This document shows, one piece after another, positions 19,410 through 31,144 of a stretch of DNA of 64,000 nucleotides. The stretch is from Paracyclopina nana. Lineage: Eukaryota > Arthropoda > Copepoda > Cyclopoida > Cyclopettidae. Each line of letters starts with the position of its first letter. Position 1 is the first letter of the stretch. The position numbers and the translations under genes were made by a program. Under the pieces are notes generated by a model. That model searched no databases. It was not told the origin of the DNA and was given only the letters and a program-made list of their open reading frames with translations. The stretch lies in NCBI GenBank assembly GCA_019096065.1, contig JAGUCH010000001.1, positions 14,136,001 to 14,200,000 of the forward strand. Reading direction: 5' to 3'.

Positions 19410-22400
19410 ATGAAGAAGTGGCACCTTTTTGTCTTTTTAATGGCTCCAGTATCCAATTTCTGCTGCTTGCTCACAGCCCAGCCATCATTTCGCAGCATTC
19501 AGGTTGGAGTCGAGTTTCAAGAAATCGAAAGCAATCACGATAGGAGCGAGAAAGAGTGTACGGTGACAATTTGCGAAAATCAGCCTTGGGGCTTGACAAA
19601 TTGCTTTTCAACACCAACAAATCAGTCTTCAATTACTTTTAGAGGTGAGCGCGTATTTCATCAATTGGCATAAATTACACACCAAAAAAGTTTAGAAACT
19701 CAAAAGACGCGAGAACGAGGAAAAGCTAGAGCAAAAAAGAAATTCCGTTGAGTGTTGCAGCTTACTTTAATTTTCGCGCTGGCAAAAAGCAAAATAGTGT
19801 TCTAGACTGTGCGCATAAAGAGCTTTGCCGTTGGCATTGACAATTGATCATATAATTTTAATTATGGCACCAATTCACCTATAATGGAAATGCACGAGTT
19901 CCAAGGAATAGCCAAGTTCAATGTTGGCCCAATTAGGCTTTTTTCTCTATTTTCAGACCTGAGAATGTCCACTACTTACACTTTGGGCACACTACTTGAA
20001 GGTGGCGACACTCCGCGCCTGAAAAACGCCATAACTCTGCAAACCGACGGATGTAACTCTCCATTTCCCATTCGTTTTCATTATTCCGCCCCCATTAGCA
20101 ATTTTTCATAGTTAAAGTTCTGGCAACTAGCTGCCAAAGTGATAAAACTCAAATACTCGTGGAAACTGGGCCCTTCTTTGGCGGAATTATGAGCTTGGAA
20201 GCGCCCTCAAAGGACATGAATAATGGGAGCAAGGTTAAATGCGACTTGTTGGGGAACCCGAACTCGAGCCAAACTCAATATTTATTCACAATTCTACATG
20301 AAACATGCCTTGGGCTGACTCTAATTAACCACACATTTGTTGAAGCCAACCTAATTGTTCAAGTATGTACCCTACTAAAATACAGTACACATGTTGAGGG
20401 TAACAACGCTGTTTTTATAGGAAAGCTTGGCTATTATCACCTCCACAACCAAAAGATTCAAGGTATCTTGTGTCCATCAGCCTTCAGTTGCATTCACCAT
20501 CAAAGCTGGGTAAATCACATCCAAACATGAATAATTATTCATCATTGTTAAATCTTTTTATAGGCTCACAATGCCTAACAAAGAAGTTAAAAATAATAAT
20601 GGGCCTAATCGCTACCATATTTTTGAGAACCAAGATAATTTAATTCAAGGTAAGAAATGGGCAATGAGTTCAGTGCAATGTCATTTCCACCTTCAAAGGA
20701 TTTTCTGAAAGTACATTTGATCTTTCATCATTCAAATGACGAGAATAGATCCAAGTTTTTTCATCCTTTGTGTGGTCCTTTTCCATTTGTAGCTCTCTTG
20801 TGAGAGATTTTACGTCCATGGCCGGTGGGTACATAATAACCGATAAAAAGATTTTTATCTCTCACGTTCCTCAGTTTATTAGGTAACCATTGCTCTTCAT
20901 TTCAATTCGAGCAACTTCGAAAGTAGTAGCTGAATCTTTATTTAATGAACAACAGATTTGTCATGGTTTATATTCTATTATTAGGAGCATTTTCTCATTA
21001 GCTGGTAAGCATGATTATGACAATTACCAACTCCTAATCAGATTTAATTGAGATCACCTAGTGAGCCTGTCAATGCTAATCTTTTTCAGCGAACGCAACT
21101 TTTCCAATTCAAGCAACTGCAATAAAAAACACTTACCATGGTTTCTATTCCTTCGTTGCAAATAATTTTTTGTGAGTAAATCCGTCTTGAATGTGGTTTT
21201 TAGCTCTTGCATTTTCAATTACATTAATTGTTTGAAAAAAAGAGAAAGCTTTTCTACGACTCGAGTAGGCCAGCTATATTTTTGTGCCTTTGCTTTGATC
21301 AAGAATAAATGAAATGCTCTGAGCCATGAGTTTTGACAGTCTAACAATGCTGAAAGAGTGAAAATGGCAGTGAAACAAAATATCTCACATACAAAAGACA
21401 TTCCTCGCATGGTTCCATTTTTTTGGCAATGGTATAATTTTCATTCATTCTGTGCATTTTTATAAGAAAAAGGATTAAAGTTTTATAAGGCATGCACTCC
21501 TGAATCTCAATCAAATATAATGCAATTATTCGAAGGAGCCTTTACGTGACACACGCTTCATCATGAAGCTCCATTTTTGGTGCTTTAAGCATAATTTCTG
21601 ACTGAAAGCAGAACAAATTCTCTTTGAAAGTCCCAAAGCAAACGAGGAAAAGAGAGCTTTTATTTAAAAAAAACTGAGTAGCATGTCGTTGTTGTTGGCT
21701 GAGCTTAGCTAAGTAGCTTTCCCGCAATATGCATAAACGAGTAAATGAACAGGAAAACTAGCATTACCATCTATTAGTAAAGAAATGTAACTCAATGCAA
21801 GAAAGCCACAATTGTAAGGCCTGAAAAGGTGTAAAAATAGCGTATTTTGCCAGCCATTTGACTCCCCATTGATTCGAAAGTTATTACGATTGACTTTGAT
21901 TGATTATGCGTAATGTTTTATTCTGATTGCATTACGAAATAATTACATATGCCATAAGCGTATTGGTAAAGAGTTGTGCAAAGAAAAAGTACCTAAAAAT
22001 ATTATATACTGCATGTAACCATCACATTTTTGCTGCCCTTGCTTAAACTGGACGTACTTTGATATTTCAGGACTGCAAACTTCAAAAGTCAAGTTTCCTT
22101 CACCATCTTTGTCTGGAGCAGACACAGCAGAGGATGAGAACCCCGAAGGCCAACAAAGTGACCACATCGTAAGGAAAAGGAAAAAGCTGCTACGAGCAAA
22201 CAATTCGTAAGTACGATTCATTCACGTATTTTTTCGCTCTCAACCAAGCATCACAATTGACCCTTGCTGTAAAACATATAAAAACATATAATGCTTGCAG
22301 AAGCTGATAATAGACAGCTTCAATTTCGAAACCAAATCATCCGAACAGAAAGCCAAGTCAGCTAAAAATCAGAAAACGATTCATTTTGAAAAATTAATGA

Positions 22401-23345
22401 TTCGCAGTCATTGAAATGTACATTTTTTCGTAGATTTTTCCACGAAGTCACTTCATCAACATTCGCGAAACCTGGTAAGCTATAGCAGATTTCTCATTCT
22501 GAATATGTCTTTCATTTATTCATTTTTCAGGAGAATCTACGAAGAATTCAGATTCGGGTCACACGATTTGGGAGGCAAAAGCATCAAGGCTTTTTCTTGC
22601 ATCCTCCTCAAAAGATGAAGATCCCCATGAAAGTAGCCGAAGTAAAAAATGCATCAGGTTTTCCCACTGACATACTACCATTACAAGATCGATTTCATTG
22701 CTGCAGGTATCTTTACTATTTTGGAGAATGAGCCGTATCCGATCAGCCATGTCATAATGATGGCCATTTTGGTAACGAGCGCAGCAATTGGATCAATTGC
22801 TACTCTTCTGTGGATTCGACATTTGCTCATTCAACGGCGGCAACAAACGGAAAAAAATAATAACTCGAAGCGTGAGTATTTGCCCGTCGATTAAGGAATT
22901 CATTAGGCATAGATTTGGGCAGCACAGACTTCTTTCATTTTTTGCTGCAAAATCCGTTAATCACGCGAAGTTTGCCTAGGGACATTTGTTTACCTTTCTC
23001 CGAATAAGAATGCGTTTTATGCTGCTCGCGTTGTACTGCATCAAGAAAGATAAACTAAATGTGTCTCCGCACACGCACCTTTTATATTGCATTTCCCTCG
23101 GGGTGACCATTCCCTACTAAATCAACTTGAATGTGGGCGAAAATGCACTTTCCAAGGAGCAATGAAATGCATGTCCACTTCCACTTTTTACCATAAGGTT
23201 GCGTTACCAGGTATCTCAATGTTCCGTTTATTGTCTATTTTCAGAGTTGTGGACAACTTGTTCAGCTGGAACATCTACGCAAGATTCTTTGAACAGCTTC
23301 TCACTAGATGAGCCAATCTACGAAAATGTAGCTGCTTCAGTTTGA
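19410..23345 (+). CDS. ZP-domain transmembrane protein (multi-exon)
   Basis: Exons fixed by splice sites and frame: 19410-19644, 19957-20052, 20112-20362, 20421-20509, 20564-20649, [unresolved], 21090-21171, [probably one more], 22071-22206, 22434-22474, 22531-22641, 22707-22871, 23245-23345. The start MKKWHLFVFLMAP is a signal peptide. The ZP-N part reads SCQSDKTQILVETGPFFGGI, then NLIVQESLAIITSTTKRFK and VSC, a typical ZP order. NATFPIQATAIKNTYHGF fits the ZP-C half. IVRKRKKLLR is a basic, furin-like site after the ZP module. A hydrophobic helix (HVIMMAILVTSAAIG onward) is followed by RRRQQ-like basic residues and a short tail with EPIYENV. The protein is therefore probably a type I membrane or apical matrix protein released by cleavage, as known for the family. 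Exons between 20650 and 21089, and probably one between 21172 and 22070, could not be settled, so the full protein is not determined. Confidence 0.8.
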
Positions 23346-23364
23346 ATCGCCTTTTTTTGCATGG

Positions 23365-23370
23365 AATAAA
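23365..23370 (+). promoter_or_regulatory. poly(A) signal of the ZP gene
   Basis: AATAAA occurs 20 nt after the stop codon of the ZP gene, the first such signal downstream. Confidence 0.6.
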
Positions 23371-23568
23371 TTACTCAACATAGATATTTATACAATAGCT
23401 AATTGTACATGAATTGTGGGCAAGATGAAAAAATGCCTGCTTGGCAAGCTACCTTTTCGTAGTCAAATTCAAGAAATTCTTCAGCCAGATGTTTTTCGAC
23501 CCCAACGCATTCTTAAGCTGCTTATTTGTCATGTTATTTGCCTAGAACGCCAATCACAAGGTATTTAA

Positions 23569-24263
23569 TGTCCTGTTCATGTACGCCCCAAACTCCTTAG
23601 GAAAATGCACGAAAAACACCTCAAAGAAAGGAGAAAAATTGTCTTATGACAAGCGCCAGCTGATACTAAAAAAATCGGATCGACTCCCAACCAGAAATTT
23701 TCCTAAGTTTTCTGAAAGTTATTGTAACGTGTTAGCACTCCTTCGTTTTACCCAGGTTGAGTTTATGTCATTATGTAACATTAACTTCCATACCACCTAA
23801 GTAAAAAAATTGGAAAAAATCGAATGTGACAAGGAAAATGGGTGTTTTCGATTTTACCTAGGTGTCAAGGCAGTTAATGTTACATAATGACTAAAACTCA
23901 ATGTTGATAAAACGTATAAGTTTTACTGAGAGTTTTTTTGGCGTATGAGGGCTCAGAATTTCTGGTTGGGCTTTAAGCCAACTGGAAAGTAAACAAATCT
24001 AATTTGGGGAACTAGGCACTCCGCATTTTAGCCATTTTGAGCAAAATCACTAGTTAAATTTCATCTCTTATCAAAGAAACGTTAAGAAAGCTAGTTTGTT
24101 TTGAAAAAAGCTGAAAACCATGCGACAAAATAGCAAAAATTGCCATTAAAAACGCTGCTCGGCCCCAAGCTGAACTCGTAGAGTAGCAGTCAGCAACAGA
24201 TTCACTTTTCCTTATGACAATTTTTTCCATACCTTAAGGCATTCTTAATACATGAACAGGGCA
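23569..24263. mobile_element. PIF/Harbinger-like MITE, copy 2
   Basis: Ends TGTCCTGTTCATGTA and TACATGAACAGGGCA have TAA on both sides (23566-23568 and 24264-24266). The ends and about 200 bp next to each match copy 1 (3280-3686) in reverse. It is longer (695 bp) than copy 1 because its middle is larger. No transposase is visible. Confidence 0.7.
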
Positions 24264-24266
24264 TAA

Positions 24267-25809
24267 GACTGTTCACTTTCTAAGATAAATAAGTGCGCTA
24301 ATAGAGGCTCAAAAATTACTTACCCTAAATTATGCTGAAGTTGGGAATGAAGACCCAGCTAATTGCTCATATAGTTTGCCCAAAGTGACGTTATACCACA
24401 AAAAAGAATGTGAAACTGCGAAAGGTTAGCGTCAGATGAGCTGTTATGCTACTCTGCTACTAACTTACTATTTGGGGCAGCTTTCACGGACAGAACTACG
24501 AGCTATGACAGCACATCAGCGAATGACACATTAGAAAAGCCGCTATGGGACATTTAATTCAACCCAAAATGTCATCTTTTCCATCAATGACAAATAGCCA
24601 ACAGAATATTGATTTTTTTCCCTACGAGCGCCATCTATGTAAGAAAATATGCATTTTAACGCTACGACCTTTATGCATAAACTTAATGATAAACATTTTG
24701 AAAAACAAGCAAGAGCAATCCGCCACAGATAAATGCACTTTTTTGCTTATGGGCCCATATTTTTCTTAGGCTTTCGAACATTTCAGCAAAACGACTTCGG
24801 CGAGATCATCAGCAACTGCGCGAACATTTTGAGGATAGAAGAAAGAAGCATGACAATGATGGAGCATTTTTCAAGATTTCTAATTACCCACCTGCTTTCA
24901 AACAATATTGAAGAGAAGCTCTGGGAAATGCGTTTGGCTAAAAGGAGATCTGAACAATGTCAAAGGAAAAATATAGCATGCTTTTGTTCTCCTCCCAAGT
25001 CAGTCCATTTAAAATTGCAGCTTTCAGCATAAATCATTGTTGCGTTGCAGCGAAATTGGCTAAAAAAATGCTGAGTTTCCTCTCAGATTGAACAATAATT
25101 ACGTTTTATTGCAACACGAAACGGTATTAAAGTGAGATTGATCTCAATTATATTCGCATTTTTGCACTAATTTTCAAGAAGATGTTTGGCTATGCCAACT
25201 TTCGTTGCGTGAAAGATGGATGGGATGTAATTATTTTGGCTATAATTTTCTAATCCATTTATAATTAATGCGCCTTCAAGAATAGGCAAGAGGAAGCGAC
25301 GTTTTCGGACGTCAGTTCAGTTGCTGTGACGTCAGAAGCGCGCGCGAGAGAAGTTGAACCGTGCCTTATTAGTGTTACAGGGCGAGGATTTTAATTTCAG
25401 GCCAAAAGTAGCCAATTTCATCTAACAATATAGACACTTTTATCAAGCATAACCATTCTGGACGCACTTTAATTGGTGCCTTGGCTTACCCAAAAGCCAG
25501 CCCTAAAGCCAGCCTTGAATTTCACTAAAAATAGAAATTTCTAGCAAAGTAAGCCTCAAAATATGGTCAAATGATAATGAAGTGTAACCATCTTATGGCA
25601 CAAAACAAGTGAAGCATGCTAAAATCTCACCTTGCCAAATATAATCAAGAGAAAAGCTAACTTAACAGTCGCGGACGTCTTAACTTGGGCCGCAATTTGG
25701 ACGTCCAAAAACTTACGTAATTAGTCGCTAGGCTAGATATGGGGTCAGCTTAATGTTTCCTATAGCGGTTTCACACTATTGATGGTTGCCAAATGCAAGC
25801 AAAAAACTA
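24267..25809. other. intergenic region with a diverged repeat
   Basis: I see no gene. The part at about 25300-25690 resembles 1640-2060, sharing a GCGCGCGC core, GGACGTC motifs at both sides and the AAGCCAGCC doublet. The rest is AT-rich with scattered stops in all frames. Confidence 0.5.
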
Positions 25810-25882
25810 TGCCGCGACCCGGGATCGAACCGGGGACCTTTAGATCTTCAGTCTAACGCTCTCCCAACTGAGCTATCACGGC
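25810..25882 (-). tRNA. tRNA-Phe (GAA)
   Basis: Read on the minus strand, the gene begins GCCGTGATAGCTCAGTTGGG, with A box TAGCTCAGTTGG. The anticodon loop is ACTGAAGAT with anticodon GAA, and the B box is GGTTCGATCC. The acceptor stem GCCGTGA / TCGCGGC closes with one G-T pair, and the discriminator base is A. It is 73 nt with no intron. It should be transcribed by RNA polymerase III from its internal boxes. Its 3' end matches the primer binding site of the BEL/Pao element. Confidence 0.97.
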
Positions 25883-26084
25883 TACTTTGCACATAATATC
25901 AGCTATATGTATAACCCCTACTTATTGAGGAGCTCCTTATCATGAACCGAAAGCATCTGTTGCGGGTTCATGTCAACCTGAAGCACAGCGACGCTAAACT
26001 TTCGGCTCAATTGCAATTTTTGCAGAAGAAAAGAGCTTCGTACTAATACTAGATAAACATAATTCTGCAATCCTAAGCTATTTT

Positions 26085-26150
26085 TTGATCTACAATTATT
26101 AGTGAAGTATATACAAATTGATCTACAATTATTAGTGAAGTATATACAAA
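26085..26150. repeat. perfect tandem duplication, 2 x 33 bp
   Basis: The unit starts TTGATCTACAATTATTAGTG and ends TATATACAAA; 26085-26117 and 26118-26150 are identical. It lies just beyond the 3' end of the minus-strand CUB gene. Confidence 0.9.
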
Positions 26151-26179
26151 CACACTGAGTATTTCATGCATTTCATAAG

Positions 26180-26185
26180 TTTATT
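26180..26185 (-). promoter_or_regulatory. poly(A) signal of the minus-strand CUB gene
   Basis: AATAAA on the minus strand lies about 80 nt after the stop codon at 26264-26266. Confidence 0.55.
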
Positions 26186-26263
26186 TCAGTTAAATGATTG
26201 GTTCCTCATTAATAGCTATATCATACAATGGTACTTATCCGGCAATCTTGCATGTCTTGCGCC

Positions 26264-28744
26264 TTACGAAATTGCGCATGGTATTTGCATGTAGTCAAAA
26301 CACAAACCTGAAAATGGACAATTGTTATAAGGCCAGTTTTTATTCACATGGAGTCTACCTCGAGATGGCAAAATAGCAGTAGGAGCGGTAGCTTCAGTAA
26401 TTGCATCGGTAACAATTTGGACGGCAAACGGGGTAGTGCAATCTAGATTGAAAAGCATCAATAAAACCGAATTTCTAACCCACATATTAGCTTGTTCTCA
26501 TAAACATTTCTATAAGGTAAGCAAGGCACTTTGCGCGCTTATATCCTCAGCATCTACTCGTCCGACTGGAACCAAATTTGGAGGAATTCATAAGGACGTA
26601 TTGAAGAATGAGGACGCTAAAGGAGAAAAATCAGCCACCTCCTTAGAGACCTCCGATCCGGATGAAAATCGGCATGAAGATTCTTCAATACGCTGTTATG
26701 AATCCCTCTAATATCCCGTTCATGTGCAAAGTTGCTTTTCGGAAAGTAAAAAATTGTCATAAGGCAAAGGAGTTTTGCTATCAAACCACTTAAGAAGGGC
26801 TTCTCAACTAGTTGAACCAGGAATCGAGTTAACAAATTTAGGGCAAAATTCAGAAAAAACTTTGAATATTTCTGCTGTATCTTATACGTAATAACTCTGC
26901 AATTTTTTAGTTGGTTCATATGAATTTGTGTGATGAATATGGATTCAGAAGTAACCAATTTGGCAATGAAATTGAAATGTAATTTTGAGTGTTTACTTTT
27001 CAATAGTCTTAAAATTGACCCGTTTTTTTTCAAAGTATTAGCATCAGCAGAAGTTAACTTTTGTGTTTGTCATAAGACAATTTTTCTCCTTTCCGTAAGG
27101 CGTTCGGCGTGCATTATCGTAAGGAATTTGGGGGCAGATGAACGGGATATAAATTTGGTTCCAATCGGCTCAATACTTACTGAGTTTTGAGCTTCCAAGG
27201 TGCCTTGCTTTGCTTACCGCCTGCCTTACTGAGTTTTATGAGAACAAGCTAATTAAAGTCAAACTTACCGCAAATTCTTGCTACATCAGCAGCATTCGCA
27301 GGCGTAGGATTGAATATTGTTCCACAGAGCTTGGACGTTACAGCCGTGTTCGTTGTCCCTTGCGAGCAGGTTGCCGAAAGGCCTATAAAAGATGAATAAC
27401 GGACGTTTTTATCGCAACTTCTCATTTCAGCAAAAAATTACCGTCAATTCCGATGTAGTCATTCGTGCAAAGAACATCCGTTTCTGACGCAATTGCAGCA
27501 GCTAAAGTGATGTCCAACGTGAAAGAATTGGCATCAGCGCATTTGGCGTAACTAATGCAGCAATATCCAGCTTCTCTGCGTACGCAAATGGAGTACCTAA
27601 AAAGGCCAAATAACTGATAGGTTTTAGAGTCTCATATGGTAATTTCTAATAAAATCACCTTTGGCTGGCCAAGTGCTGAGGCGCAGCCGAGTTGATGAAA
27701 TTGAAAGTCTTGAAGGATCCAGTGAGACCAGTGTGGTATTGCATGCATCCAGATGGAGGCCTGCTTTGACTCGAGCATGGAATTTGAGTCACTTTGATAT
27801 CCCACGTGCGAACTGTTGAAGCCGTGCCACTGAAAGTAAACGTGACCGTGGCTGTGCTCGTCGCAGTCTCTCCAACGTCCACATAAACTTCATTATATAA
27901 GTGAGGCAAAATTCAATCTTGTGGGCATTTTTATACAGGTAGGAAAAATAATGCATTACCGTGCTGTCCGGTGCCTTGTCCACATAGAGTTGGTGTTTTG
28001 AGGCCTGTCGCTGACTTTAGAGGGAAAACATAGGGTAACATTAAAAGGAACTTGATAAAGCTTAATTGGTGCTTACGCTGGATACAACTAAAGTATCCAG
28101 ACAATTGTGGCCATCTGTTGCTTCAGTTGTTAAAGCTGGTCCAAGAATGGTAAAAGTGTCAAAGTCCAGCCGGAACGAGCAGACATCTTGACAAATACAG
28201 CTTTGAGGTCAAACTAATAGTGAAACCCATAAGTCCTTGTTTTACCTGCTGAGCATTTGTTGATGGTGTAAGTAAGCCCTGTGGTCGCTGAGTAAACGCT
28301 GGGGAAGCTGGGATTCTGGATGTAAGAGCAGTTTTGCGAAATCGAAGATCCACCCGCGCTCACTTTGAAAACGCAGCACACGCCGAATCTGCCATTAAAA
28401 TGAGTTATTTCAAAATAATGATAAATACATATGTGAGCTTACCCTGCAGCACAATTTCCTCCAGAAGTGCCACCTTTGTTGGTACACTCAGTTGAAGTGA
28501 AACATGTCCCATTTCGACCACTTTGATTGGAAGTACAACCCACATTTCGAAATGTTACGATTGAAAATAATGAAAAAACTAAAACGAATTCATATTTTTA
28601 AATCATTAAAATATAGAGAGTGCAACAACGAAAGCATGTACCCTTTTTCTCCCTTTTTCCTTCAACTGAAGAATCGCTTGTGATATCATCACAAACTGCC
28701 AAGCAAGGAAAAACAACGAAAAACAGCAAGCAGCAGTATCTCAT
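26264..28744 (-). CDS. secreted CUB-domain protein, 390 aa, 10 exons
   Basis: Exons in transcription order: 28744-28642, 28578-28443, 28388-28246, 28186-28077, 28014-27960, 27887-27659, 27596-27442, 27382-27269, 26442-26359, 26307-26264. All junctions keep one frame and give 390 codons plus stop. A signal peptide (MRYCCLLFFVVFPCLAVC) is followed by a cysteine-rich segment (GTCFTSTECTNKGG, then FGVCCVF) and CUB-type sequence (CSYIQNPSFPSVYSATTG; FRLDFDTFTILGP; LCGQGTGQHVYVDVG). The end CFDYMQIPCAIS resembles the usual close of this arthropod family. It is likely secreted; CUB domains bind proteins or sugars, but no specific role can be read here. It is a paralogue of the plus-strand gene at 28980-31102 with corresponding exon ends. 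Its last-but-one intron (26443-27268) is almost filled by nested MITEs. Confidence 0.85.
26490..27249. mobile_element. palindromic MITE copy 2, interrupted by another MITE
   Basis: The ends GCTTGTTCTCATAAA / TTTATGAGAACAAGC have TA on both sides (26488-26489 and 27250-27251). It belongs to the same family as 5244-5625. The arm sequence is split by the insertion at 26712-27149. Without that insert and one TAA the element is about 319 bp. It lies inside an intron of the minus-strand CUB gene. Confidence 0.7.
26712..27149. mobile_element. MITE nested in the MITE at 26490-27249
   Basis: Ends TATCCCGTTCATGTGC and GCAGATGAACGGGATA are inverted. TAA stands on both sides (26709-26711 and 27150-27152). 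Removing the insert and one TAA leaves CCCTCTAAATTTGGTTCC, close to the CCTCCAAATTTGGTTCC of the undisturbed sister copy near 5545. The ends resemble the PIF/Harbinger-like family at 3280 and 23569. Confidence 0.75.
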
Positions 28745-28979
28745 GACGTTGCCTTGTTTATGGCGAAAATGATCCCAAGTTTACCCTTTCACTGCCTTTT
28801 CAACCAGGTGAAATTCACAGTTCACTGAAATTTGGCACACGCTCTTGTATTTTGCAAGGCCTGGTGTGAAAGGTAACCAAATGTGCAAAATGCTGAGTGA
28901 TCCTTTGGCTCTCCTATAAAAGCCCGCAATATTTCCCTTAGGGGGTCATTTCCACCATTTGAATCGACTCGTCAACAAT
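28745..28979. promoter_or_regulatory. shared 235-bp interval between divergent CUB genes
   Basis: The start codons of the two CUB genes are 235 bp apart and face away from each other, so both promoters must lie here or overlap. On the plus strand TATAAAA at 28915-28921 sits about 60 nt before the ATG at 28980. I see no equally good TATA box for the minus-strand gene. Confidence 0.6.
28915..28921 (+). promoter_or_regulatory. TATA box of the plus-strand CUB gene
   Basis: TATAAAA in the context CTCCTATAAAAGCCC has a spacing suitable for a start of transcription near 28945-28950. Confidence 0.6.
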
Positions 28980-31102
28980 ATGAGACACTTAATAATTTTC
29001 TCCATTTTAGCAACGCTTGTTTATGGAGACAACTCGAGAAGAGCTCCAAAATTATGTAACTAAATACAGTATTTTTTACATGAACAAATATTAACTCCCA
29101 TTATTTTAGTGCCCGTTTTCCAAGTTGTTAGGTAACAGAGTCAAACTGTAAAGGATAACAGAAAATTAACGTTTGCTTTCGAAGGTTTCCAAACGATGCT
29201 TGTGAGATCTCTGGGGGAGCAAGAAATGGAACGTGCTACACCGCGTAATCATGATTTTCTACAAATAATTATTAATTTAGAAGTATATAGATTCCTTTTT
29301 CGTATATCAATTGCAGTGAAGAATGCTCGAGCAAAGGAGGATCAAATGGTGGCAGTTGTGCTTCCGGATTTGGAGTTTGCTGCACATGTACGATATATAT
29401 TTTTTCTCAGATAGCGATATTTTTACATAGCCTTCTTATTTTTCAGTTGTTATTGGCTGCGGGTCACAATCGTCGGAAAACTGTACCTACTTCGAATCTG
29501 CAACCACTGTGGCAAATGGAGATTGCAGTGCTAGAATTTGCAAATGCAGCCATGACATTTGCCAAGTAAGCAGTTCTTACATTCGATTGCTTTTGTAGGA
29601 ATTTTACCTAACATTGGCTTTGAATTCCTCGGAGTTACAGATCCGGTTGGATTTTTTGTCTTTTGTCATCAGTGGACCGTCGACGGTGACTACGTCAATC
29701 GGGAAGTTACTTAATGGCAATTTGTTGCCAACCGATGCTACAGCTGACGCTAATGCAATCGCAGTTGCTCAGGCAACTCAATGCCTCACTGATAGATTCA
29801 CTGTTGGCAATCAGAATACATTGCCTGTAATCTGCGGCACAAATTCGGGAACGCATGGTAAAGGCGAAAGCTATCTGATTTTAATCTAGGGCGTTCTCAT
29901 ATCGCATTTTAGTTTAACCAAAACTGACACTGGTTAAACCAAACTAACTTGAGTCTGGACAAAAGTCAGCATTCTTGCAGGGTTACGTTTAACCAAAATC
30001 AGTTAGGTTTAACTTGGGCGTTCTCATATCGCAGTTTCGTAAGACCAGAACTGATTTTAGTCAAACCAAACTGAGTTTGGTAAAACTAAACTCTACAAGA
30101 ATAATGACTTTTGTCCGGACTAAAGTCAGTTTGGTCTAACCAGCATCAGTTTTGGTCAAACTAAAATGTGCCATGAGAGCGCCCTAGACTAAAATCAGTT
30201 TTGGTTAGACCAAACTGCGATATGAGAACGTCCTTCCAAGATTCTGTAATTTTTCCCATAGTTTATTTTGATGCCAATGATGCTTGCAACACCTTGGACT
30301 TTCAATTCGGCAACGTTGCTTTGGGAGTCACCTCGATTGCAACGAGGAGCTTCAAAATCAAAGTTACGCAGTTGTCGTGCTTCTCCGGGAATTTGGCTCC
30401 TTCCGGATGTGACCAATGGTTTTACGGGACGGGAGCAAAGAATGTGCTCAAGACGTTCAACTTTGACGGTGGAAGACATTTGGCGGATCAGCAACAAACA
30501 ATCTGCGTCAGACGAGAGGGCAACAATTGCAAAATTTGCTACGTTGCCACAGCCGCGATTGATGTGCAAACGACTCTTCTCACCAATGCAGTGAAAGCTG
30601 TAGTAAAAGTAATGAACCAAACAGGCCTAATTTTCGTACAAAGTATGGCAATCTTCATACATATCTACTCTTTTTTTAGGGATCTTTATGCTGTGGATAT
30701 GGAGCCAAAGGTTCGTTAATTGGAGCCAATGGCGGCCAAGATTGCATCATAATTCCAGGTGAGATACTTCCCATACAGTGATTTTTACGACTACCAATTT
30801 TTCTTTGAAAAAATGTAGGAGCAGAAAAAGTGGGAGGAACAGCCACTCCGGATACGCAATGTGTCAATAAAGCTGGCCTTGTAACCAAATCTACGGCAGC
30901 AGCAGGAACCACAACAGTTTGCTGTAGTTGCATTCATTCTAAGAATAATTTTTGTATTAACACTCTTTTGATTTCAGCTCGAAGCTTCCCATTTCGCATC
31001 ACTTTTCGGTCAGACAGCTACGAAATGTCGGCAGCTATTGGCGAAGCTGCTGGCAATGTTGGGTTTAGAGTGATTTACACTCAATCCTCGTCTTGTGCTT
31101 AA
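28980..31102 (+). CDS. secreted CUB-domain protein, 406 aa, 10 exons
   Basis: Exons: 28980-29055, 29110-29131, 29185-29244, 29317-29387, 29447-29565, 29641-29857, 30262-30608, 30680-30758, 30819-30923, 30978-31102. The frame is continuous for 406 codons plus stop. The signal peptide is MRHLIIFSILATLVYG. Next come KLLPVFQVVRFPND and GTCYTAEECSSKGG, then CASGFGVCC, the cysteine-rich start seen in arthropod CUB proteins. CUB-type sequence follows (CTYFESATTVANGDC; IRLDFLSFVISGP; VICGTNSGTHVYFDANDAC) and a second related segment after IKVTQLSC. The protein is probably secreted. It is a paralogue of the divergent minus-strand gene: SGTASTVRTWDIKVTQIPC there matches IATRSFKIKVTQLSC here. The intron 29858-30261 carries two nested MITEs. 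AATAAA at 31139-31144 fits a poly(A) signal. Confidence 0.87.
29889..30233. mobile_element. MITE with GGGCGTTCTCATATCGCA ends, containing a second copy
   Basis: The left end GGGCGTTCTCATATCGCA and right end TGCGATATGAGAACGTCC are inverted. Inside are many copies of GTTTAACCAAAA/CAGTTTTGGT. A second complete element occupies 30016-30184, beginning GGGCGTTCTCATATCGCAG and ending ATGAGAGCGCCC. Both lie in one intron of the plus-strand CUB gene. Confidence 0.65.
30016..30184. mobile_element. inner copy of the GGGCGTTCTC MITE
   Basis: This 169-bp inverted-repeat element lies within 29889-30233. Its flanks are CTT on the left and CTA (TAG) on the right, so no exact target duplication can be claimed. 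Confidence 0.5.
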
Positions 31103-31138
31103 AAAATCCAAAAAATGTTGCAGTAAATGGTTGGTTCC

Positions 31139-31144
31139 AATAAA
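31139..31144 (+). promoter_or_regulatory. poly(A) signal of the plus-strand CUB gene
   Basis: AATAAA lies 37 nt after the stop codon. Confidence 0.6.
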
